Part shown: positions 25,321-34,625 of the stretch, in pieces
Numbering within the stretch: the first letter of the stretch is position 1
Layout of the letters: each line of letters opens with the position of its first letter
Position numbers and translations under genes: made by a program
Assembly: GCA_964446955.1 (NCBI GenBank)
Contig: CAYUQJ010000010.1
Coordinates: 29,417-93,416, forward strand
DNA from: Leptolinea sp964446955
Lineage (GTDB): Bacteria; Chloroflexota; Anaerolineae; Anaerolineales; Anaerolineaceae
Reading direction: 5' to 3'
Length of the DNA: 64,000 nucleotides
The notes under the pieces: model-generated
Seen by the model: the letters and a program-made list of their open reading frames with translations, nothing else
Database searches by the model: none
What the model was told of the DNA's origin: nothing

Positions 25321-26810
25321 TTTTCTTCTCTAAACAATCCCACCAGAAGCACAATCCCCATCACCAGCGTGATGGCGGCCCCTACCATCAACAGGTTGGT
25401 GTAGGCTGGGTCGGGGTGGTTGCTTACCACCTTTATGGCCAGGTCCACCTCGGTGATTGGAAAGTACTGCGCCGCCACGTTGACGCGCCACAGCTTGAGG
25501 TGCTGCCACTGGTCGTGGGCCAGCACGAACAGTCCGAACAACCCGGCCCAGCGCAGCAATGTTGACCGTCCCTGCCCGTCGACGCAGCGCTGGAAGGCGT
25601 ATACCGCGGCCAGAATCAGAAGCACGAACGGCAGCGTGACCAACCGCGCGCTCACCCGCTCACCGTTGATCAGCGGGACGGGAATGTACATCACCAGTTT
25701 ATACACGCTGCCAATAGAAAGCACGAACAGTACAAGCGCCGGCGCGGCCAGAGTTGAAAGCCAGGCGGGTATTTCACGTTTTTTGAGCCACCAACCCAGG
25801 CCAAAAATCAAAAGGAACATGGCTCCGGCCAGTCCAACGAAAAGGTCAAACTCCCACCATCCAAGGTTGGTCAACTGGCTGGTGTGGGCAAAGGCTTTGT
25901 CCGGACTTACCATGGCGGTCAGACCGTTCCATATTTCCATCAGAGACGGGTAGCCGGAGAGGAATTCACTGTCGAACTGCCCCAGGTGCAGCGCGGGCGG
26001 CAGCAGGCGGACGGCCGAAAGCAGACCGGCCGCGAGCAAGCCGGCCATCGCTTGCCAGAAATGACGCCAGTGGAACAATCCCGCCAGCCCGGTGAGCATC
26101 AGCGCCCAGATAAACTGGTGGAACGAGCCGTTCAGCAGCATAAAGAACAGCAGGAAGGCGTATCCTACCAGCCAGCGCCAGGCGGTGCGATTTTTAAGCG
26201 AAAAAGGTGATTCATTCCCTGCCATATCCAATAACAGCACGAACAACCATGGAAATAAGAAATAACCGGTGTAATTCACATGCCCCACGCTGAAATGAGA
26301 CAGGATGGAACCGTTGAAATTAATGAGGAAGAAGAGCACTCCGAACGATACCGGAGATAGACGCAGCCGACGCCACAGACCCGCCAGGCTAAGCAGACCA
26401 ATGGAATACATCAGCCAGACATTAACCAGAACGAACCAGCCGATGGGCATCACGCCGAGCAGCAGCATCTGGGGAGCCAGCATCACATCCGGCAGGGCCA
26501 TATAACGGTCGGTCACGTTACGCAGGGCAGAACCGTCCGGCATGTGCAGTGGAAGCTGTCCGGATTTGACGGCATCTTGCACAAAGGCGATGCGCGGCGC
26601 GGATATCTCAGCCCAGTCATGGAAGTCGAAGGGAATGTTTCCCCAGTTAAAGAACTGCCCGTAAAGGAAAAGACCAACCAGCCAGAGCGCGGCAATCCAG
26701 CCCCATTCACGGATCCCGGTTCGGTCAGTGGCACGGAACAACCATTGGAATACGGGTTCAACGCATCGCAGCCAGCGGGTTTCAAATGATGAATTGATCT
26801 GCTCCGGCAC
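25317..26810 (-). CDS. Polytopic membrane protein, GT-C-like, unknown function
   Basis: This 497-residue protein has about 11 hydrophobic segments and an early periplasmic-type acidic motif (FDFHDWAEIS, near residue 60) of the kind seen in GT-C and YfhO-like membrane proteins. Later loops are short and there is no soluble domain. The GTG start directly follows the TGA of the M42 peptidase gene, with GGAGGA 4 nt upstream, so translation is coupled. Substrate and role are unknown. Its stop codon lies in a repeat fragment, so the C-terminus may be truncated compared with relatives. Confidence 0.65.
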   Translation of the reverse strand: MPEQINSSFETRWLRCVEPVFQWLFRATDRTGIREWGWIAALWLVGLFLYGQFFNWGNIPFDFHDWAEISAPRIAFVQDAVKSGQLPLHMPDGSALRNVTDRYMALPDVMLAPQMLLLGVMPIGWFVLVNVWLMYSIGLLSLAGLWRRLRLSPVSFGVLFFLINFNGSILSHFSVGHVNYTGYFLFPWLFVLLLDMAGNESPFSLKNRTAWRWLVGYAFLLFFMLLNGSFHQFIWALMLTGLAGLFHWRHFWQAMAGLLAAGLLSAVRLLPPALHLGQFDSEFLSGYPSLMEIWNGLTAMVSPDKAFAHTSQLTNLGWWEFDLFVGLAGAMFLLIFGLGWWLKKREIPAWLSTLAAPALVLFVLSIGSVYKLVMYIPVPLINGERVSARLVTLPFVLLILAAVYAFQRCVDGQGRSTLLRWAGLFGLFVLAHDQWQHLKLWRVNVAAQYFPITEVDLAIKVVSNHPDPAYTNLLMVGAAITLVMGIVLLVGLFREEK

Positions 26811-27872
26811 TCAGTCCTCCATAAGGTAAGCCATCAGCCAGCGGGTGGTGGCGGTGAGCGCGTCGATATGGGTACGCTCATAATTATGTGATGCGTCCAC
26901 GCCGGGGCCGATCAACGCCACGGCCATATCAGCGCCTGCCCGCCAGGCAGCTTCACCATCCGAACCGTAGTGCGGGTAGATATCGGTACGGTAGTCTATA
27001 TTGTGGACTTTTGCCAGCTTGCGCAAACGGGACGTCATCCCGTGATGGTAGGGTCCATGGGAATCTTTAATACAGATGGTGGTGTGGAATTCGTCCGAAT
27101 TTTGCCCTTCGCCAACGGCGGCCATATCCACGGTGAGAAGCTCGGTCACTTCCGCCGGTATACCGGCTGACGCGCCGTGCCCCACTTCCTCATAGTTCGA
27201 GAACAAGAGACTGGTACGCTGAGAAGGCTTGAGGCCGGCTTTATGCAGTGCTTTAATTGCCGCCAGAATACAGGCCGCGCAGGCTTTATCGTCCAGAAAA
27301 CGGGAACGGACAAAACCTTGTGTTACTTCAACACGAGGATCAAAAGCGACAAAATCGCCGATCTCGATTCCCAGTCCGTGGACTTCATCCGGGTTAGACA
27401 CCTTGGCGTCAAGCCGGACTTCCATGCTGGCGTCATCCCGTTTGGCTTCCAGTTCTTCTTTGGAATACACATGCATGGACGGTTTATGGAACATCAGGCT
27501 GCCGCGCACAGACTTTCCGTCCGCGGTAAAGATGGTCACACCTTCGGTTTCCACGCTGAACCAGTTCAACCCGCCGACGGCGGAAAGCCGCAGACGGCCG
27601 TTTGATTTGATCTCTTTGACCACCGCGCCCAGGGTGTCCAGATGGGCAGTCAACGCGCGCGGACTGTCCGCTTTTATGCCGGGCCAGTTGGCGATCACAG
27701 CTCCCTTGCGGGTGCGGGAAAAGGTCAAACCGGGGAACGCCTTTAGTTCGGCTTCCAATAAAGTTGCGGCTCGGTCCACAAAACCGGTCGGACTTGGCGT
27801 GTTCAACAAGCCGGTGAGGATGTTGACCAGATATGCCTCATCGACGGGGGGAAGGGCGCGGACGGCTGTCAT
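26811..27872 (-). CDS. M42 family metallopeptidase
   Basis: M42 enzymes are large dodecameric cobalt/zinc aminopeptidases (PepA/FrvX/TET type) that clear short peptides in the cytoplasm. The 353-residue protein has the metal ligands and catalytic residues in order: TAHLDT (75-80), RFLDDKAC with a bridging Asp, NYEEVGHG with the catalytic Glu pair, VDMAAVG, and a C-terminal ASHNYERTH. The ATG at 27872 overlaps the thioesterase stop by 4 nt (ATGA); a longer start would run deep into that gene. Three genes form one operon: thioesterase, M42, membrane protein. Confidence 0.9.
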   Translation of the reverse strand: MTAVRALPPVDEAYLVNILTGLLNTPSPTGFVDRAATLLEAELKAFPGLTFSRTRKGAVIANWPGIKADSPRALTAHLDTLGAVVKEIKSNGRLRLSAVGGLNWFSVETEGVTIFTADGKSVRGSLMFHKPSMHVYSKEELEAKRDDASMEVRLDAKVSNPDEVHGLGIEIGDFVAFDPRVEVTQGFVRSRFLDDKACAACILAAIKALHKAGLKPSQRTSLLFSNYEEVGHGASAGIPAEVTELLTVDMAAVGEGQNSDEFHTTICIKDSHGPYHHGMTSRLRKLAKVHNIDYRTDIYPHYGSDGEAAWRAGADMAVALIGPGVDASHNYERTHIDALTATTRWLMAYLMED

Positions 27873-28288
27873 TTCCAGCCTTCGTGTTCGGCGATGATCG
27901 CCCGCCATTCGTCCGGAATGGACTGTGTGGTATTGGTGTGGTAGTCGAAGTGCACCATCACGGTTTCGGCTTTCGTCAAAACGGCTCCGGTGTCTTCATC
28001 TTCGATCTGGTATTCCAGGGTCATGCTCTTGGTACCCAATTTAGCCACCCGTACCCCAACCCGTATCTTCTGGGTTAATTTAATGGGAGCCAGGTATGAG
28101 ACATGAACATCTGCCACGATCCATCCCAGGTCAAAATAGGAGGCACCGTCAAAAATCCCCAGCGCCTGTACGAAGTTAAATCGCGCCGTTTCAATGAAGG
28201 TGACCGTGTGGGCATGGTTAACATGCCACTGTGGGTCTATATCACCATAACGAACTTGAATGGGAGAAAAGAACTTGAATTCGCTCAT
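27869..28288 (-). CDS. Acyl-CoA thioesterase, 4-hydroxybenzoyl-CoA thioesterase-like
   Basis: This 139-residue hotdog-fold protein has the YbgC/4HBT-type start VRYGDIDPQWHVNHAHTVTFIETAR, with the catalytic Asp in GDIDP (near residue 16), followed by SYLAPIKLTQKIRVGVRV and SMTLEYQIEDEDTG. It hydrolyses acyl- or aryl-CoA esters; the exact substrate is not predictable. The ATG at 28288 has TATAAT 7 nt upstream and no ribosome site, a leaderless-type start. It begins the operon with the M42 peptidase. Confidence 0.88.
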   Translation of the reverse strand: MSEFKFFSPIQVRYGDIDPQWHVNHAHTVTFIETARFNFVQALGIFDGASYFDLGWIVADVHVSYLAPIKLTQKIRVGVRVAKLGTKSMTLEYQIEDEDTGAVLTKAETVMVHFDYHTNTTQSIPDEWRAIIAEHEGWK

Positions 28289-28295
28289 ACTGGAA

Positions 28296-28301
28296 ATTAT
28301 A
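28296..28301 (-). promoter_or_regulatory. -10 box of the thioesterase operon (leaderless-type start)
   Basis: TATAAT on the minus strand ends 7 nt before the ATG at 28288. Confidence 0.55.
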
Positions 28302-28347
28302 CTGGAACGTGGTGGTATAGATTGAATTGTAATAATAAGGAATCTCC

Positions 28348-30105
28348 ATGCACTCACCGTTGACCGAACTGAGAAACCGGATAGACCTTACCCACATCCC
28401 CTTCACTGACCGCGGATCGCGTATCCTTGTGATGAAAAATGGACGCGGATTGATCATCCGGCTGGCGGAACGCTGGTATAAACTGACACGCAGCATTTCC
28501 GCTTACCGTCAGCGTCCCCCGATCGTGGAAGAATGGGTATTCATGGATTCCAGAGGAGTGGAGTTGGAAACTGAGGTGGACTCTCAACCTGATCGGGTGG
28601 TGTTCCATACCAACGCGGGCGATTTTGTTCTTGCCTTTGCCGACCAGGAGACTTTATTCCTCGCGCTGCCGGAAACTTCCTGCGGTGTGCGCTTGCGGGC
28701 GAATATGGATCTGGGGCAAACCGATCGCCGCGGCGGGGTATTGCGGGTCACAGGAGATATACGGCGCAACCTGGCTTACACGACAAATCGTGTGATCATT
28801 GAAAATGAACTGTCACCGTATGACGAATCCGGACAGACCGTTACGCTGAGAGTCAATGCGGGTAGAGGTGGAATGCTGATCAACCTCACACCGCGTCTTG
28901 GTTTCAACCGATACATACAAGACACGGATGATGTGTTAAGAAAATCCCGCACGCGTTGGGAAGAATGGTTTGAGAGTGTTCCCCCCGTGCTGCCGGAATA
29001 TCATTTGCAATACCTCTACGCCTGGTGGTTGATGGCAGCCGGAATCATCTCCACCCGCTTCTTCACTACCCGTGAAGTACTAACCCCATCCAAGATACAC
29101 TATGTAGGCGTATGGCAGTGGGACGCATTGTTCCACGCGCTGGCGTACCGCCACGGGCACGCCCGTTTGGCAAAAGATCAGCTGCGTATTTTGCTCGATC
29201 ACCAACGGGAAGATGGCATGCTTCCCGATGCCATCCACGATGAAGGAACAGTCACCCATCTCGATTTTCCCATTGAAGCTGACGTAACCAAGCCGCCCTT
29301 GCTGGCCTGGACGATCTGGAAGATCTACGAGACCACCGGGGATCGGGAATTTCTCGAGGAAACCTATGAAGCGGCTGTCCGATGGATCAACTGGTGGCTG
29401 CGACGCAATGACTGTGACGGCGATGGTTTGTGTGAATACGGACATCCCTTTTCCTCAGGACTGGATGACAGCCCGTTGTGGGACGGTGGGATGCCGGTCT
29501 GCTCCCCGGATCTCAACGCCTACCTGGTGCTTCAAATGCAGTATCTCGCCAGGATCGCAGCTGAAATTGGTGAAACCCATGACGCGATCAACTGGGATCA
29601 ACGTGCGGCATATCTGAACGAACGAATTTGCCAGCTTCTATGGGATGAAGAATATGGAATGTATCTGGCCCGGCGGAATGGCGAATCCATACACCTGAAA
29701 ACACCGTTCAGTCTTTTCCCTTTGTTGACCGGAATCCTGGAAAAAGAGAAAACCGATCGTTTGGTCAAAGAGCTTTTTGACCCGCATTCTTTCTGGACAA
29801 AGTTCCCTGTCCCCAGCGTGGCGCCGGGTGAAACGGTTTTCAATCCGGAACAGATGTGGCGTGGACCAACCTGGGTAAATGTCAATTATCTCCTGGTGGA
29901 AGGGTTGGAACGCTCCGGTTATGCGGATGAAGCCCGAAAACTGCGCCGGGTTACACTGGAGATGTTGATGCGCTTACCTGATTTTTATGAATACTACAAC
30001 CCACTGACCGGCCAGCCGGGGACGAAGGCCGCGCCAATTTTTGGATGGTCTGCCGCGCTGTTCATCGACATGGCCCTGCGCGAAACAGCTGAAAGACAGG
30101 TTTAA
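28348..30105 (+). CDS. Glycoside hydrolase, (alpha/alpha)6 barrel, GH63/trehalase-like
   Basis: This 585-residue protein has an N-terminal beta-rich region (1-200) and an (alpha/alpha)6 barrel. Barrel landmarks are VGVWQWDALFHALAY (near 253-267, with the conserved W-x-W-D), the acidic segment HPFSSGLDDSPLWDGG, which may hold the acid, and FNPEQMWRGPTWVNVNYLL, matching the GH63/GH37 base region. Such enzymes cleave alpha-glucosidic links in trehalose, mannosylglycerate or glucosylglycerate. There is no signal peptide, so it should act in the cytoplasm on a compatible solute or glycogen fragment. AAGGA precedes the ATG. Confidence 0.8.
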   Translation: MHSPLTELRNRIDLTHIPFTDRGSRILVMKNGRGLIIRLAERWYKLTRSISAYRQRPPIVEEWVFMDSRGVELETEVDSQPDRVVFHTNAGDFVLAFADQETLFLALPETSCGVRLRANMDLGQTDRRGGVLRVTGDIRRNLAYTTNRVIIENELSPYDESGQTVTLRVNAGRGGMLINLTPRLGFNRYIQDTDDVLRKSRTRWEEWFESVPPVLPEYHLQYLYAWWLMAAGIISTRFFTTREVLTPSKIHYVGVWQWDALFHALAYRHGHARLAKDQLRILLDHQREDGMLPDAIHDEGTVTHLDFPIEADVTKPPLLAWTIWKIYETTGDREFLEETYEAAVRWINWWLRRNDCDGDGLCEYGHPFSSGLDDSPLWDGGMPVCSPDLNAYLVLQMQYLARIAAEIGETHDAINWDQRAAYLNERICQLLWDEEYGMYLARRNGESIHLKTPFSLFPLLTGILEKEKTDRLVKELFDPHSFWTKFPVPSVAPGETVFNPEQMWRGPTWVNVNYLLVEGLERSGYADEARKLRRVTLEMLMRLPDFYEYYNPLTGQPGTKAAPIFGWSAALFIDMALRETAERQV

Positions 30106-30222
30106 TCTCCCATCACATCACAGATTATTTTTGGCATAGCTCTTGCAAGAACCGGTCTGGTAAAAACAACAGTCAGGTTGTATACTTTTTAATCAGATAA
30201 AAATCTTAATAAAGGAATTGGC

Positions 30223-31350
30223 ATGAAGACCAACGTCTCTCAACAGCAACTTGCTCACGGTTTAGGAATCGTATCCAAAGCAGTCGCGGCTCGCAGTACC
30301 TTGCCGGTTTTGAGTAATGTTCTGTTGGCAACGGACGAAGGACGTCTTCGGCTTTCTGCCACCAATCTTGAAATTGGAATTACCTGCTGGATTGGCGCAC
30401 AGATTCTGGAGGATGGCTCAATCACTGTACCGGCGAGAACGTTGGCTGACCTGGTGAGTACGCTGCCAGGGGATACGGTAAACCTTGAATTAAACCCCCA
30501 AACGCAAACACTGAATGTAAAATGCGGATCTTCCAGCACTGATATCAAAGGACTTGACGCGCAGGAGTTTCCGCCCATGCCGGTTCCTGAACTGGAAAAC
30601 GCGGTCGAACTCAATGTGACCGATTTCCGTGAAATGATCCAACAGGTGGCATTCTGCGCCAGCAGCGATGACGCCCGCCCCGCGCTTCAGGGTGTTTCGG
30701 TAAACCTAATTGGTAATGAGATTTCGATGGCGGCTACGGATGGTTTTCGCATCTCAGTACGGAAATCATCACTATCAACTCCCGTACCCAGTCCGCTTTC
30801 TGCCATTATCCCTGCTCGTGCCATGATCGAACTATCGCGCATCGCGTCAGACAATAATGAGATGATCAAAATGGTCATTCCAAAAAGCCGTGGGCAGGTT
30901 ATCTTCCACCTGCCGGATGTGGAATTGGCTTCACAGCTTATTGATGCCAACTTCCCGGATTTCAAATTGATCATCCCGCAAAGCTGCAAAACCCGGACGA
31001 TCGTACCGACATCTGCACTATTGAAAGCCTGCCGACAGGCGGAAGTTATCGCGCGTGACAGCAATAATGTAATCCGCCTTGAGATCATCAATAATGAAAA
31101 CGAACCGGGCAGGGTGGAAGTCCAGGCTACATCAGAAGAAACTGGCGCTAGTGAGATCATTCTTGATGCCAGTGTGGACGGCCCGGCACTTCCAATCGCT
31201 TTTAACGTACGGTTTTTACGTGAAGTACTCGATGTTATTAAGACACCGAATGTTGTCATCGAGACGACGTCAAATAATAGTCCGGGTGTGATTAAACCGG
31301 TAAATGATGACAACTTCCTTCATGTTATCATGCCCATGCACCTCGGATAG
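30223..31350 (+). CDS. dnaN: DNA polymerase III sliding clamp, beta subunit
   Basis: DnaN encircles DNA and tethers the replicative polymerase. The 375-residue protein has three repeated clamp domains, starting with QQLAHGLGIVSKAVAARSTLPVLSN, then TVPARTLADLVSTLP and a C-terminal HVIMPMHL that matches the conserved IMPM(R/H)L end. Length is normal. AAGGA precedes the ATG. In many bacteria dnaN follows dnaA at oriC; here its upstream neighbour is a glycosidase, and the DnaA-box cluster is 14 kb away, so the classical dnaA-dnaN order is broken or dnaA lies elsewhere. Confidence 0.95.
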   Translation: MKTNVSQQQLAHGLGIVSKAVAARSTLPVLSNVLLATDEGRLRLSATNLEIGITCWIGAQILEDGSITVPARTLADLVSTLPGDTVNLELNPQTQTLNVKCGSSSTDIKGLDAQEFPPMPVPELENAVELNVTDFREMIQQVAFCASSDDARPALQGVSVNLIGNEISMAATDGFRISVRKSSLSTPVPSPLSAIIPARAMIELSRIASDNNEMIKMVIPKSRGQVIFHLPDVELASQLIDANFPDFKLIIPQSCKTRTIVPTSALLKACRQAEVIARDSNNVIRLEIINNENEPGRVEVQATSEETGASEIILDASVDGPALPIAFNVRFLREVLDVIKTPNVVIETTSNNSPGVIKPVNDDNFLHVIMPMHLG

Positions 31351-31419
31351 TACTACTACGCCAGATCCGAAAACGCGGTTCAATGGAATGCCAGGTCTGA
31401 CGATTTATCGGGAGACAGT

Positions 31420-33798
31420 ATGACTTTTACCGCTACATCATCCGACCGGCTTCTTAGCATCATGTTGACGCTGGGACAATTTCCGATTCTCAGCAACCGC
31501 ATACGTATTCGGATGCGACGTGAATTATTCTCCCGCGGCTTAATAAATCAGGCCGGGTTCGAAGCTGAAGTGCGTGAGAAATCGATGCTCTCCCAGCGGA
31601 GGGAGGGGTTGCTAAACCCGGTTTACGAAGAACCCAATGACATTTGGGAGACCCGGTTGACAAAGGTTCGCGATCAACTGACAGACCTGTATTTCAGTCA
31701 ACATCTTTCGTATTCATTTTTTGAGAACATTGTTAATGACGTTCTAAAGGAACGCGGCGTTGACCAGGAAGAACAATTGTTCTCAATCAACCCTGAGCTT
31801 GCTCCGATAGAACTGGTGTTCGAGCAAGCGATGATGATTGACAAAATGCCGGCAGAGGACCGCAGCAGGCTTGACGCGAGATTGCAGGAAGCCAAGGTTG
31901 TTTTGATCAGGACCATGATTAGCGACCAGTTGCGATATATCAATATTGCCAAAGAATGGTTGAACCTTGAAGACCTTATCGAGATACGGCGCCGAAAAAT
32001 TGGCAGCGGTCGAATAGGTGGAAAAGCCGCCGGAATGTTACTCGCTGCGCGTGTCATAAAGGAACGGGCCGGGTCGGAACTACGTGCGGCCATACGAACA
32101 CCGGAATCCTATTTCATCGGATCCGATCTGCTTTACACATTCATGGCTATCAACAATTTATTCCATTGGAACGATCAGAAGTACAAGACAGAAACCGAGA
32201 TGCGCGAAGAATATCCGCGCGTGTTGGAAGAATTTATGGCCGGTGATTTTCCGCCCGACATTCTGGAGAAACTGACCAGCCTGTTGGTAAATGTGGGAAA
32301 GGTCCCGTTGATCGTCCGATCATCGAGCCTGCTGGAAGATAACTTTGGAACATCATTTGCCGGAAAGTATGAAAGCATTTTCTGCCCAAATCAGGGAACA
32401 TTGAAAGAGAACCTTCGTGCGTTGACTCAAGCCATTGCGCGGGTGTATGGATCCACGCTTAATCCGAACGCGCTGCTCTACCGCCGTTCTAAAGGTTTGC
32501 AGGATTATGACGAACGAATGGCCATCCTTATTCAAACAGTTGTCGGTGAACAACTGGGAAATTACTACCTGCCTCATGGCGCCGGAGTCGCTTTCAGCCG
32601 TAATCAGTACCGATGGTCGCAACAGATAAAAGCCGAAGATGGTTTTCTGAGATTGGTGTGGGGACTTGGCACACGGGCCGTAGATCGTGTAGGGAATGAT
32701 TATCCAAGACTCGTAGCTTTGAGCCATCCCCTTTTACGTCCATCAACAAGCGCAAAGAACATCCGACGATACTCTCAGCAATATGTCGATCTGATCGATT
32801 TGGAACAAAACTGTCTGCGAACATTACCGGTACAGGATGTGCTTCGTACAAATTATTTTCCACTGCGATACCTGGCACAATTGGATGAAGAAGGTTATTT
32901 CGTGTCACTGCGCTCACGCCTGGTGGAAGGTGACCAGAAACGATTGGTGCTTACTTTTGAAGATTTGCTCAGACGTACCTATTTCGGACATCACATGCGT
33001 GATATGTTGCACATGTTGGAAGAAAGCTACCAGGCACCGGTCGACCTTGAATTTGCCGTGCAATTAACTTCCGGCGCAAATGGAGGAGCGAATTTGGCCA
33101 TATACCTGCTTCAATGCCGGCCGCAAAGTCATCTGGCCCAGGCCGAACAGGTTCCACTCCCCGTCAATTTACCGGAAAAGGACCGGATCTTTTCCACAGA
33201 ATTTGTTGTACCGCAGGGAATGATTGAAGGGATTAAATATGTTTTGTTCGTTCCGCCGGAAGGATATTTTGATCTAAATCCAACCACGGGTCGGACCAAA
33301 CTGGCGCGTTCGATTGGTCGTTTGAATGCTGCGTTGAAAGGAAAGGTTTTTATCTGTGTGGGTCCTGGACGATGGGGGAGTTCAAATTCAGATCTGGGTG
33401 TCCCGATTGATTATGGCGATATTTACAATTCACGATCATTGGTGGAATTGGCCGGACAGGGAATTGGTCCTGCGCCGGAGCCTTCGTTGGGTACTCATTT
33501 CTTCCAAGATCTAATGGAATCTCAAATATATCCGCTTGCGATTTACATGGAAGACGAATCTTCTTACTTCAATAGAGATTTCTTCTACAAGACACCCAAC
33601 CGTGTCAGTCACTTTATCGAAGTGGATAAGGACATTCTTCCATCACTTCGATTGATCCATATCGATGATTACGCTCCAGGACGAACGATGCAGATCATAA
33701 TGAATGATTCGGAAGGGAAAGCTGTCGCGTTTATCGAACCAAAGAAAAAAGAAAACCAGGGAACACCACAGTCTGATATCGACGAAAACAGCCTCTAG
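31420..33798 (+). CDS. PEP/pyruvate-binding domain protein (PPDK N-terminal-like)
   Basis: This 792-residue protein has the nucleotide-binding half of pyruvate phosphate dikinase/PEP synthase: IGGKAAGMLLAARVI (about residues 200-215), PLIVRSSSLLEDNFGTSFAGKYESIF (about 290-316), ILIQTVVG, and YLLQCRPQSH near residue 560. It lacks the phosphohistidine domain (no GGxxSHAA motif) and the PEP-forming barrel. It cannot carry out the full PPDK cycle and may be an ATP-dependent dikinase-like enzyme on another substrate or a regulatory phosphotransferase. GGGAGA precedes the ATG. It lies 69 bp after dnaN. Confidence 0.8.
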   Translation: MTFTATSSDRLLSIMLTLGQFPILSNRIRIRMRRELFSRGLINQAGFEAEVREKSMLSQRREGLLNPVYEEPNDIWETRLTKVRDQLTDLYFSQHLSYSFFENIVNDVLKERGVDQEEQLFSINPELAPIELVFEQAMMIDKMPAEDRSRLDARLQEAKVVLIRTMISDQLRYINIAKEWLNLEDLIEIRRRKIGSGRIGGKAAGMLLAARVIKERAGSELRAAIRTPESYFIGSDLLYTFMAINNLFHWNDQKYKTETEMREEYPRVLEEFMAGDFPPDILEKLTSLLVNVGKVPLIVRSSSLLEDNFGTSFAGKYESIFCPNQGTLKENLRALTQAIARVYGSTLNPNALLYRRSKGLQDYDERMAILIQTVVGEQLGNYYLPHGAGVAFSRNQYRWSQQIKAEDGFLRLVWGLGTRAVDRVGNDYPRLVALSHPLLRPSTSAKNIRRYSQQYVDLIDLEQNCLRTLPVQDVLRTNYFPLRYLAQLDEEGYFVSLRSRLVEGDQKRLVLTFEDLLRRTYFGHHMRDMLHMLEESYQAPVDLEFAVQLTSGANGGANLAIYLLQCRPQSHLAQAEQVPLPVNLPEKDRIFSTEFVVPQGMIEGIKYVLFVPPEGYFDLNPTTGRTKLARSIGRLNAALKGKVFICVGPGRWGSSNSDLGVPIDYGDIYNSRSLVELAGQGIGPAPEPSLGTHFFQDLMESQIYPLAIYMEDESSYFNRDFFYKTPNRVSHFIEVDKDILPSLRLIHIDDYAPGRTMQIIMNDSEGKAVAFIEPKKKENQGTPQSDIDENSL

Positions 33799-33816
33799 GA
33801 AGGCCGCTGTTAAAAT

Positions 33817-33850
33817 AAACCATCATGTTTCACGTGAAACATGATGGTTT
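33817..33850. other. parS site 1 inside a 34-bp perfect palindrome
   Basis: The core TGTTTCACGTGAAACA (33826-33841) is identical to the 16-bp consensus bound by chromosomal ParB. The symmetry extends to 34 bp. parS sites load ParB, which recruits SMC and drives origin segregation. Because the palindrome also resembles a hairpin after the stop codon at 33798, it might additionally help terminate transcription. Confidence 0.9.
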
Positions 33851-33888
33851 TCCAAAAACGGTCTTTCTGTGCGTTCCTTCAATAAATA

Positions 33889-33904
33889 TGTTTCACGTGA
33901 AACA
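33889..33904. other. parS site 2
   Basis: This is a second exact TGTTTCACGTGAAACA. Its centre is 63 bp from the first, about six helical turns, so both sites face the same side of the DNA. Confidence 0.9.
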
Positions 33905-33911
33905 TTTAATT

Positions 33912-33939
33912 AAAAAGCGCGGTTTTTCCGCGCTTTTTT
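33912..33939. terminator. Bidirectional intrinsic terminator
   Basis: AAAAAGCGCGG pairs with CCGCGCTTTTTT. The A run and T run make it work on both strands, serving the convergent genes on either side. Confidence 0.85.
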
Positions 33940-33951
33940 GATGGTTTCAAA

Positions 33952-34608
33952 TTACCGGGAAGTTGTCTGTCTATCAATCCTCCGGTATTCCAGGTAAGAA
34001 TAGACAAAGGCGATTATCGATGATCCGATTGCTGTAAAAAATAAGACCGGGTATGTAGCATCTGGAAATAGTAAACACGCAGAGGTCAATACCCCGGAGG
34101 CAATAAAGAGCTTTCCACCGATTTGATGTGTGTTTTCCCATACTTGATCATTCGCCAGCGTCCATGGGGTCCGGATGCCAATTAGGTAGTTGCGTCGGGC
34201 TTTCAGCACCATGCGGCCGGTCAGAATAAAGAGCAACCCGAATGCGGGAGCTATGGCGGCATTCATGGAGAAGTTTAATCCGAGATTCCAGGCCAAAGTT
34301 AATCCATGCATATAATTCAGAAATACTGAAAATGCAATTACAAAGAGATTGAAATCATTTCGGAATTTGCTTATGTTGCTTTTCATCGGATCAAGAGCAG
34401 GCGAGAAAAGTATCAGAAATGAGAAAAACAAATTGACTAGCGGCAGAAGGTATAGTCCGGAAAATAACGAACCATATCCATCAGCTTCACCTTGAGCGTT
34501 CCAGTGTGTGGCCATTCTTACACCCATAAACGGACTTAAGAAGTATCCGGCCAGAAGAAAGATTGTTGTAAAGATGATGATGATCCAAAAGGTGTTTCTG
34601 GTATTCAT
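33952..34608 (-). CDS. SdpI family membrane protein
   Basis: This 218-residue protein has an N-terminal DUF1648-type segment (MATHWNAQGEADGYGS) and a C-terminal SdpI domain (RMVLKARRNYLIGIRTPWTLANDQVWENTHQIGGK). It spans the membrane about six times. In Bacillus SdpI gives immunity to the toxic peptide SdpC and sequesters its repressor; most relatives have no known toxin. It is the third gene of an operon after a GntR regulator and a slipin, 17 bp after the slipin stop with AAGGA in the gap. No SdpC-like peptide is visible. Confidence 0.85.
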   Translation of the reverse strand: MNTRNTFWIIIIFTTIFLLAGYFLSPFMGVRMATHWNAQGEADGYGSLFSGLYLLPLVNLFFSFLILFSPALDPMKSNISKFRNDFNLFVIAFSVFLNYMHGLTLAWNLGLNFSMNAAIAPAFGLLFILTGRMVLKARRNYLIGIRTPWTLANDQVWENTHQIGGKLFIASGVLTSACLLFPDATYPVLFFTAIGSSIIAFVYSYLEYRRIDRQTTSR

Positions 34609-34625
34609 TCTCGTTCCTTGTTGCG

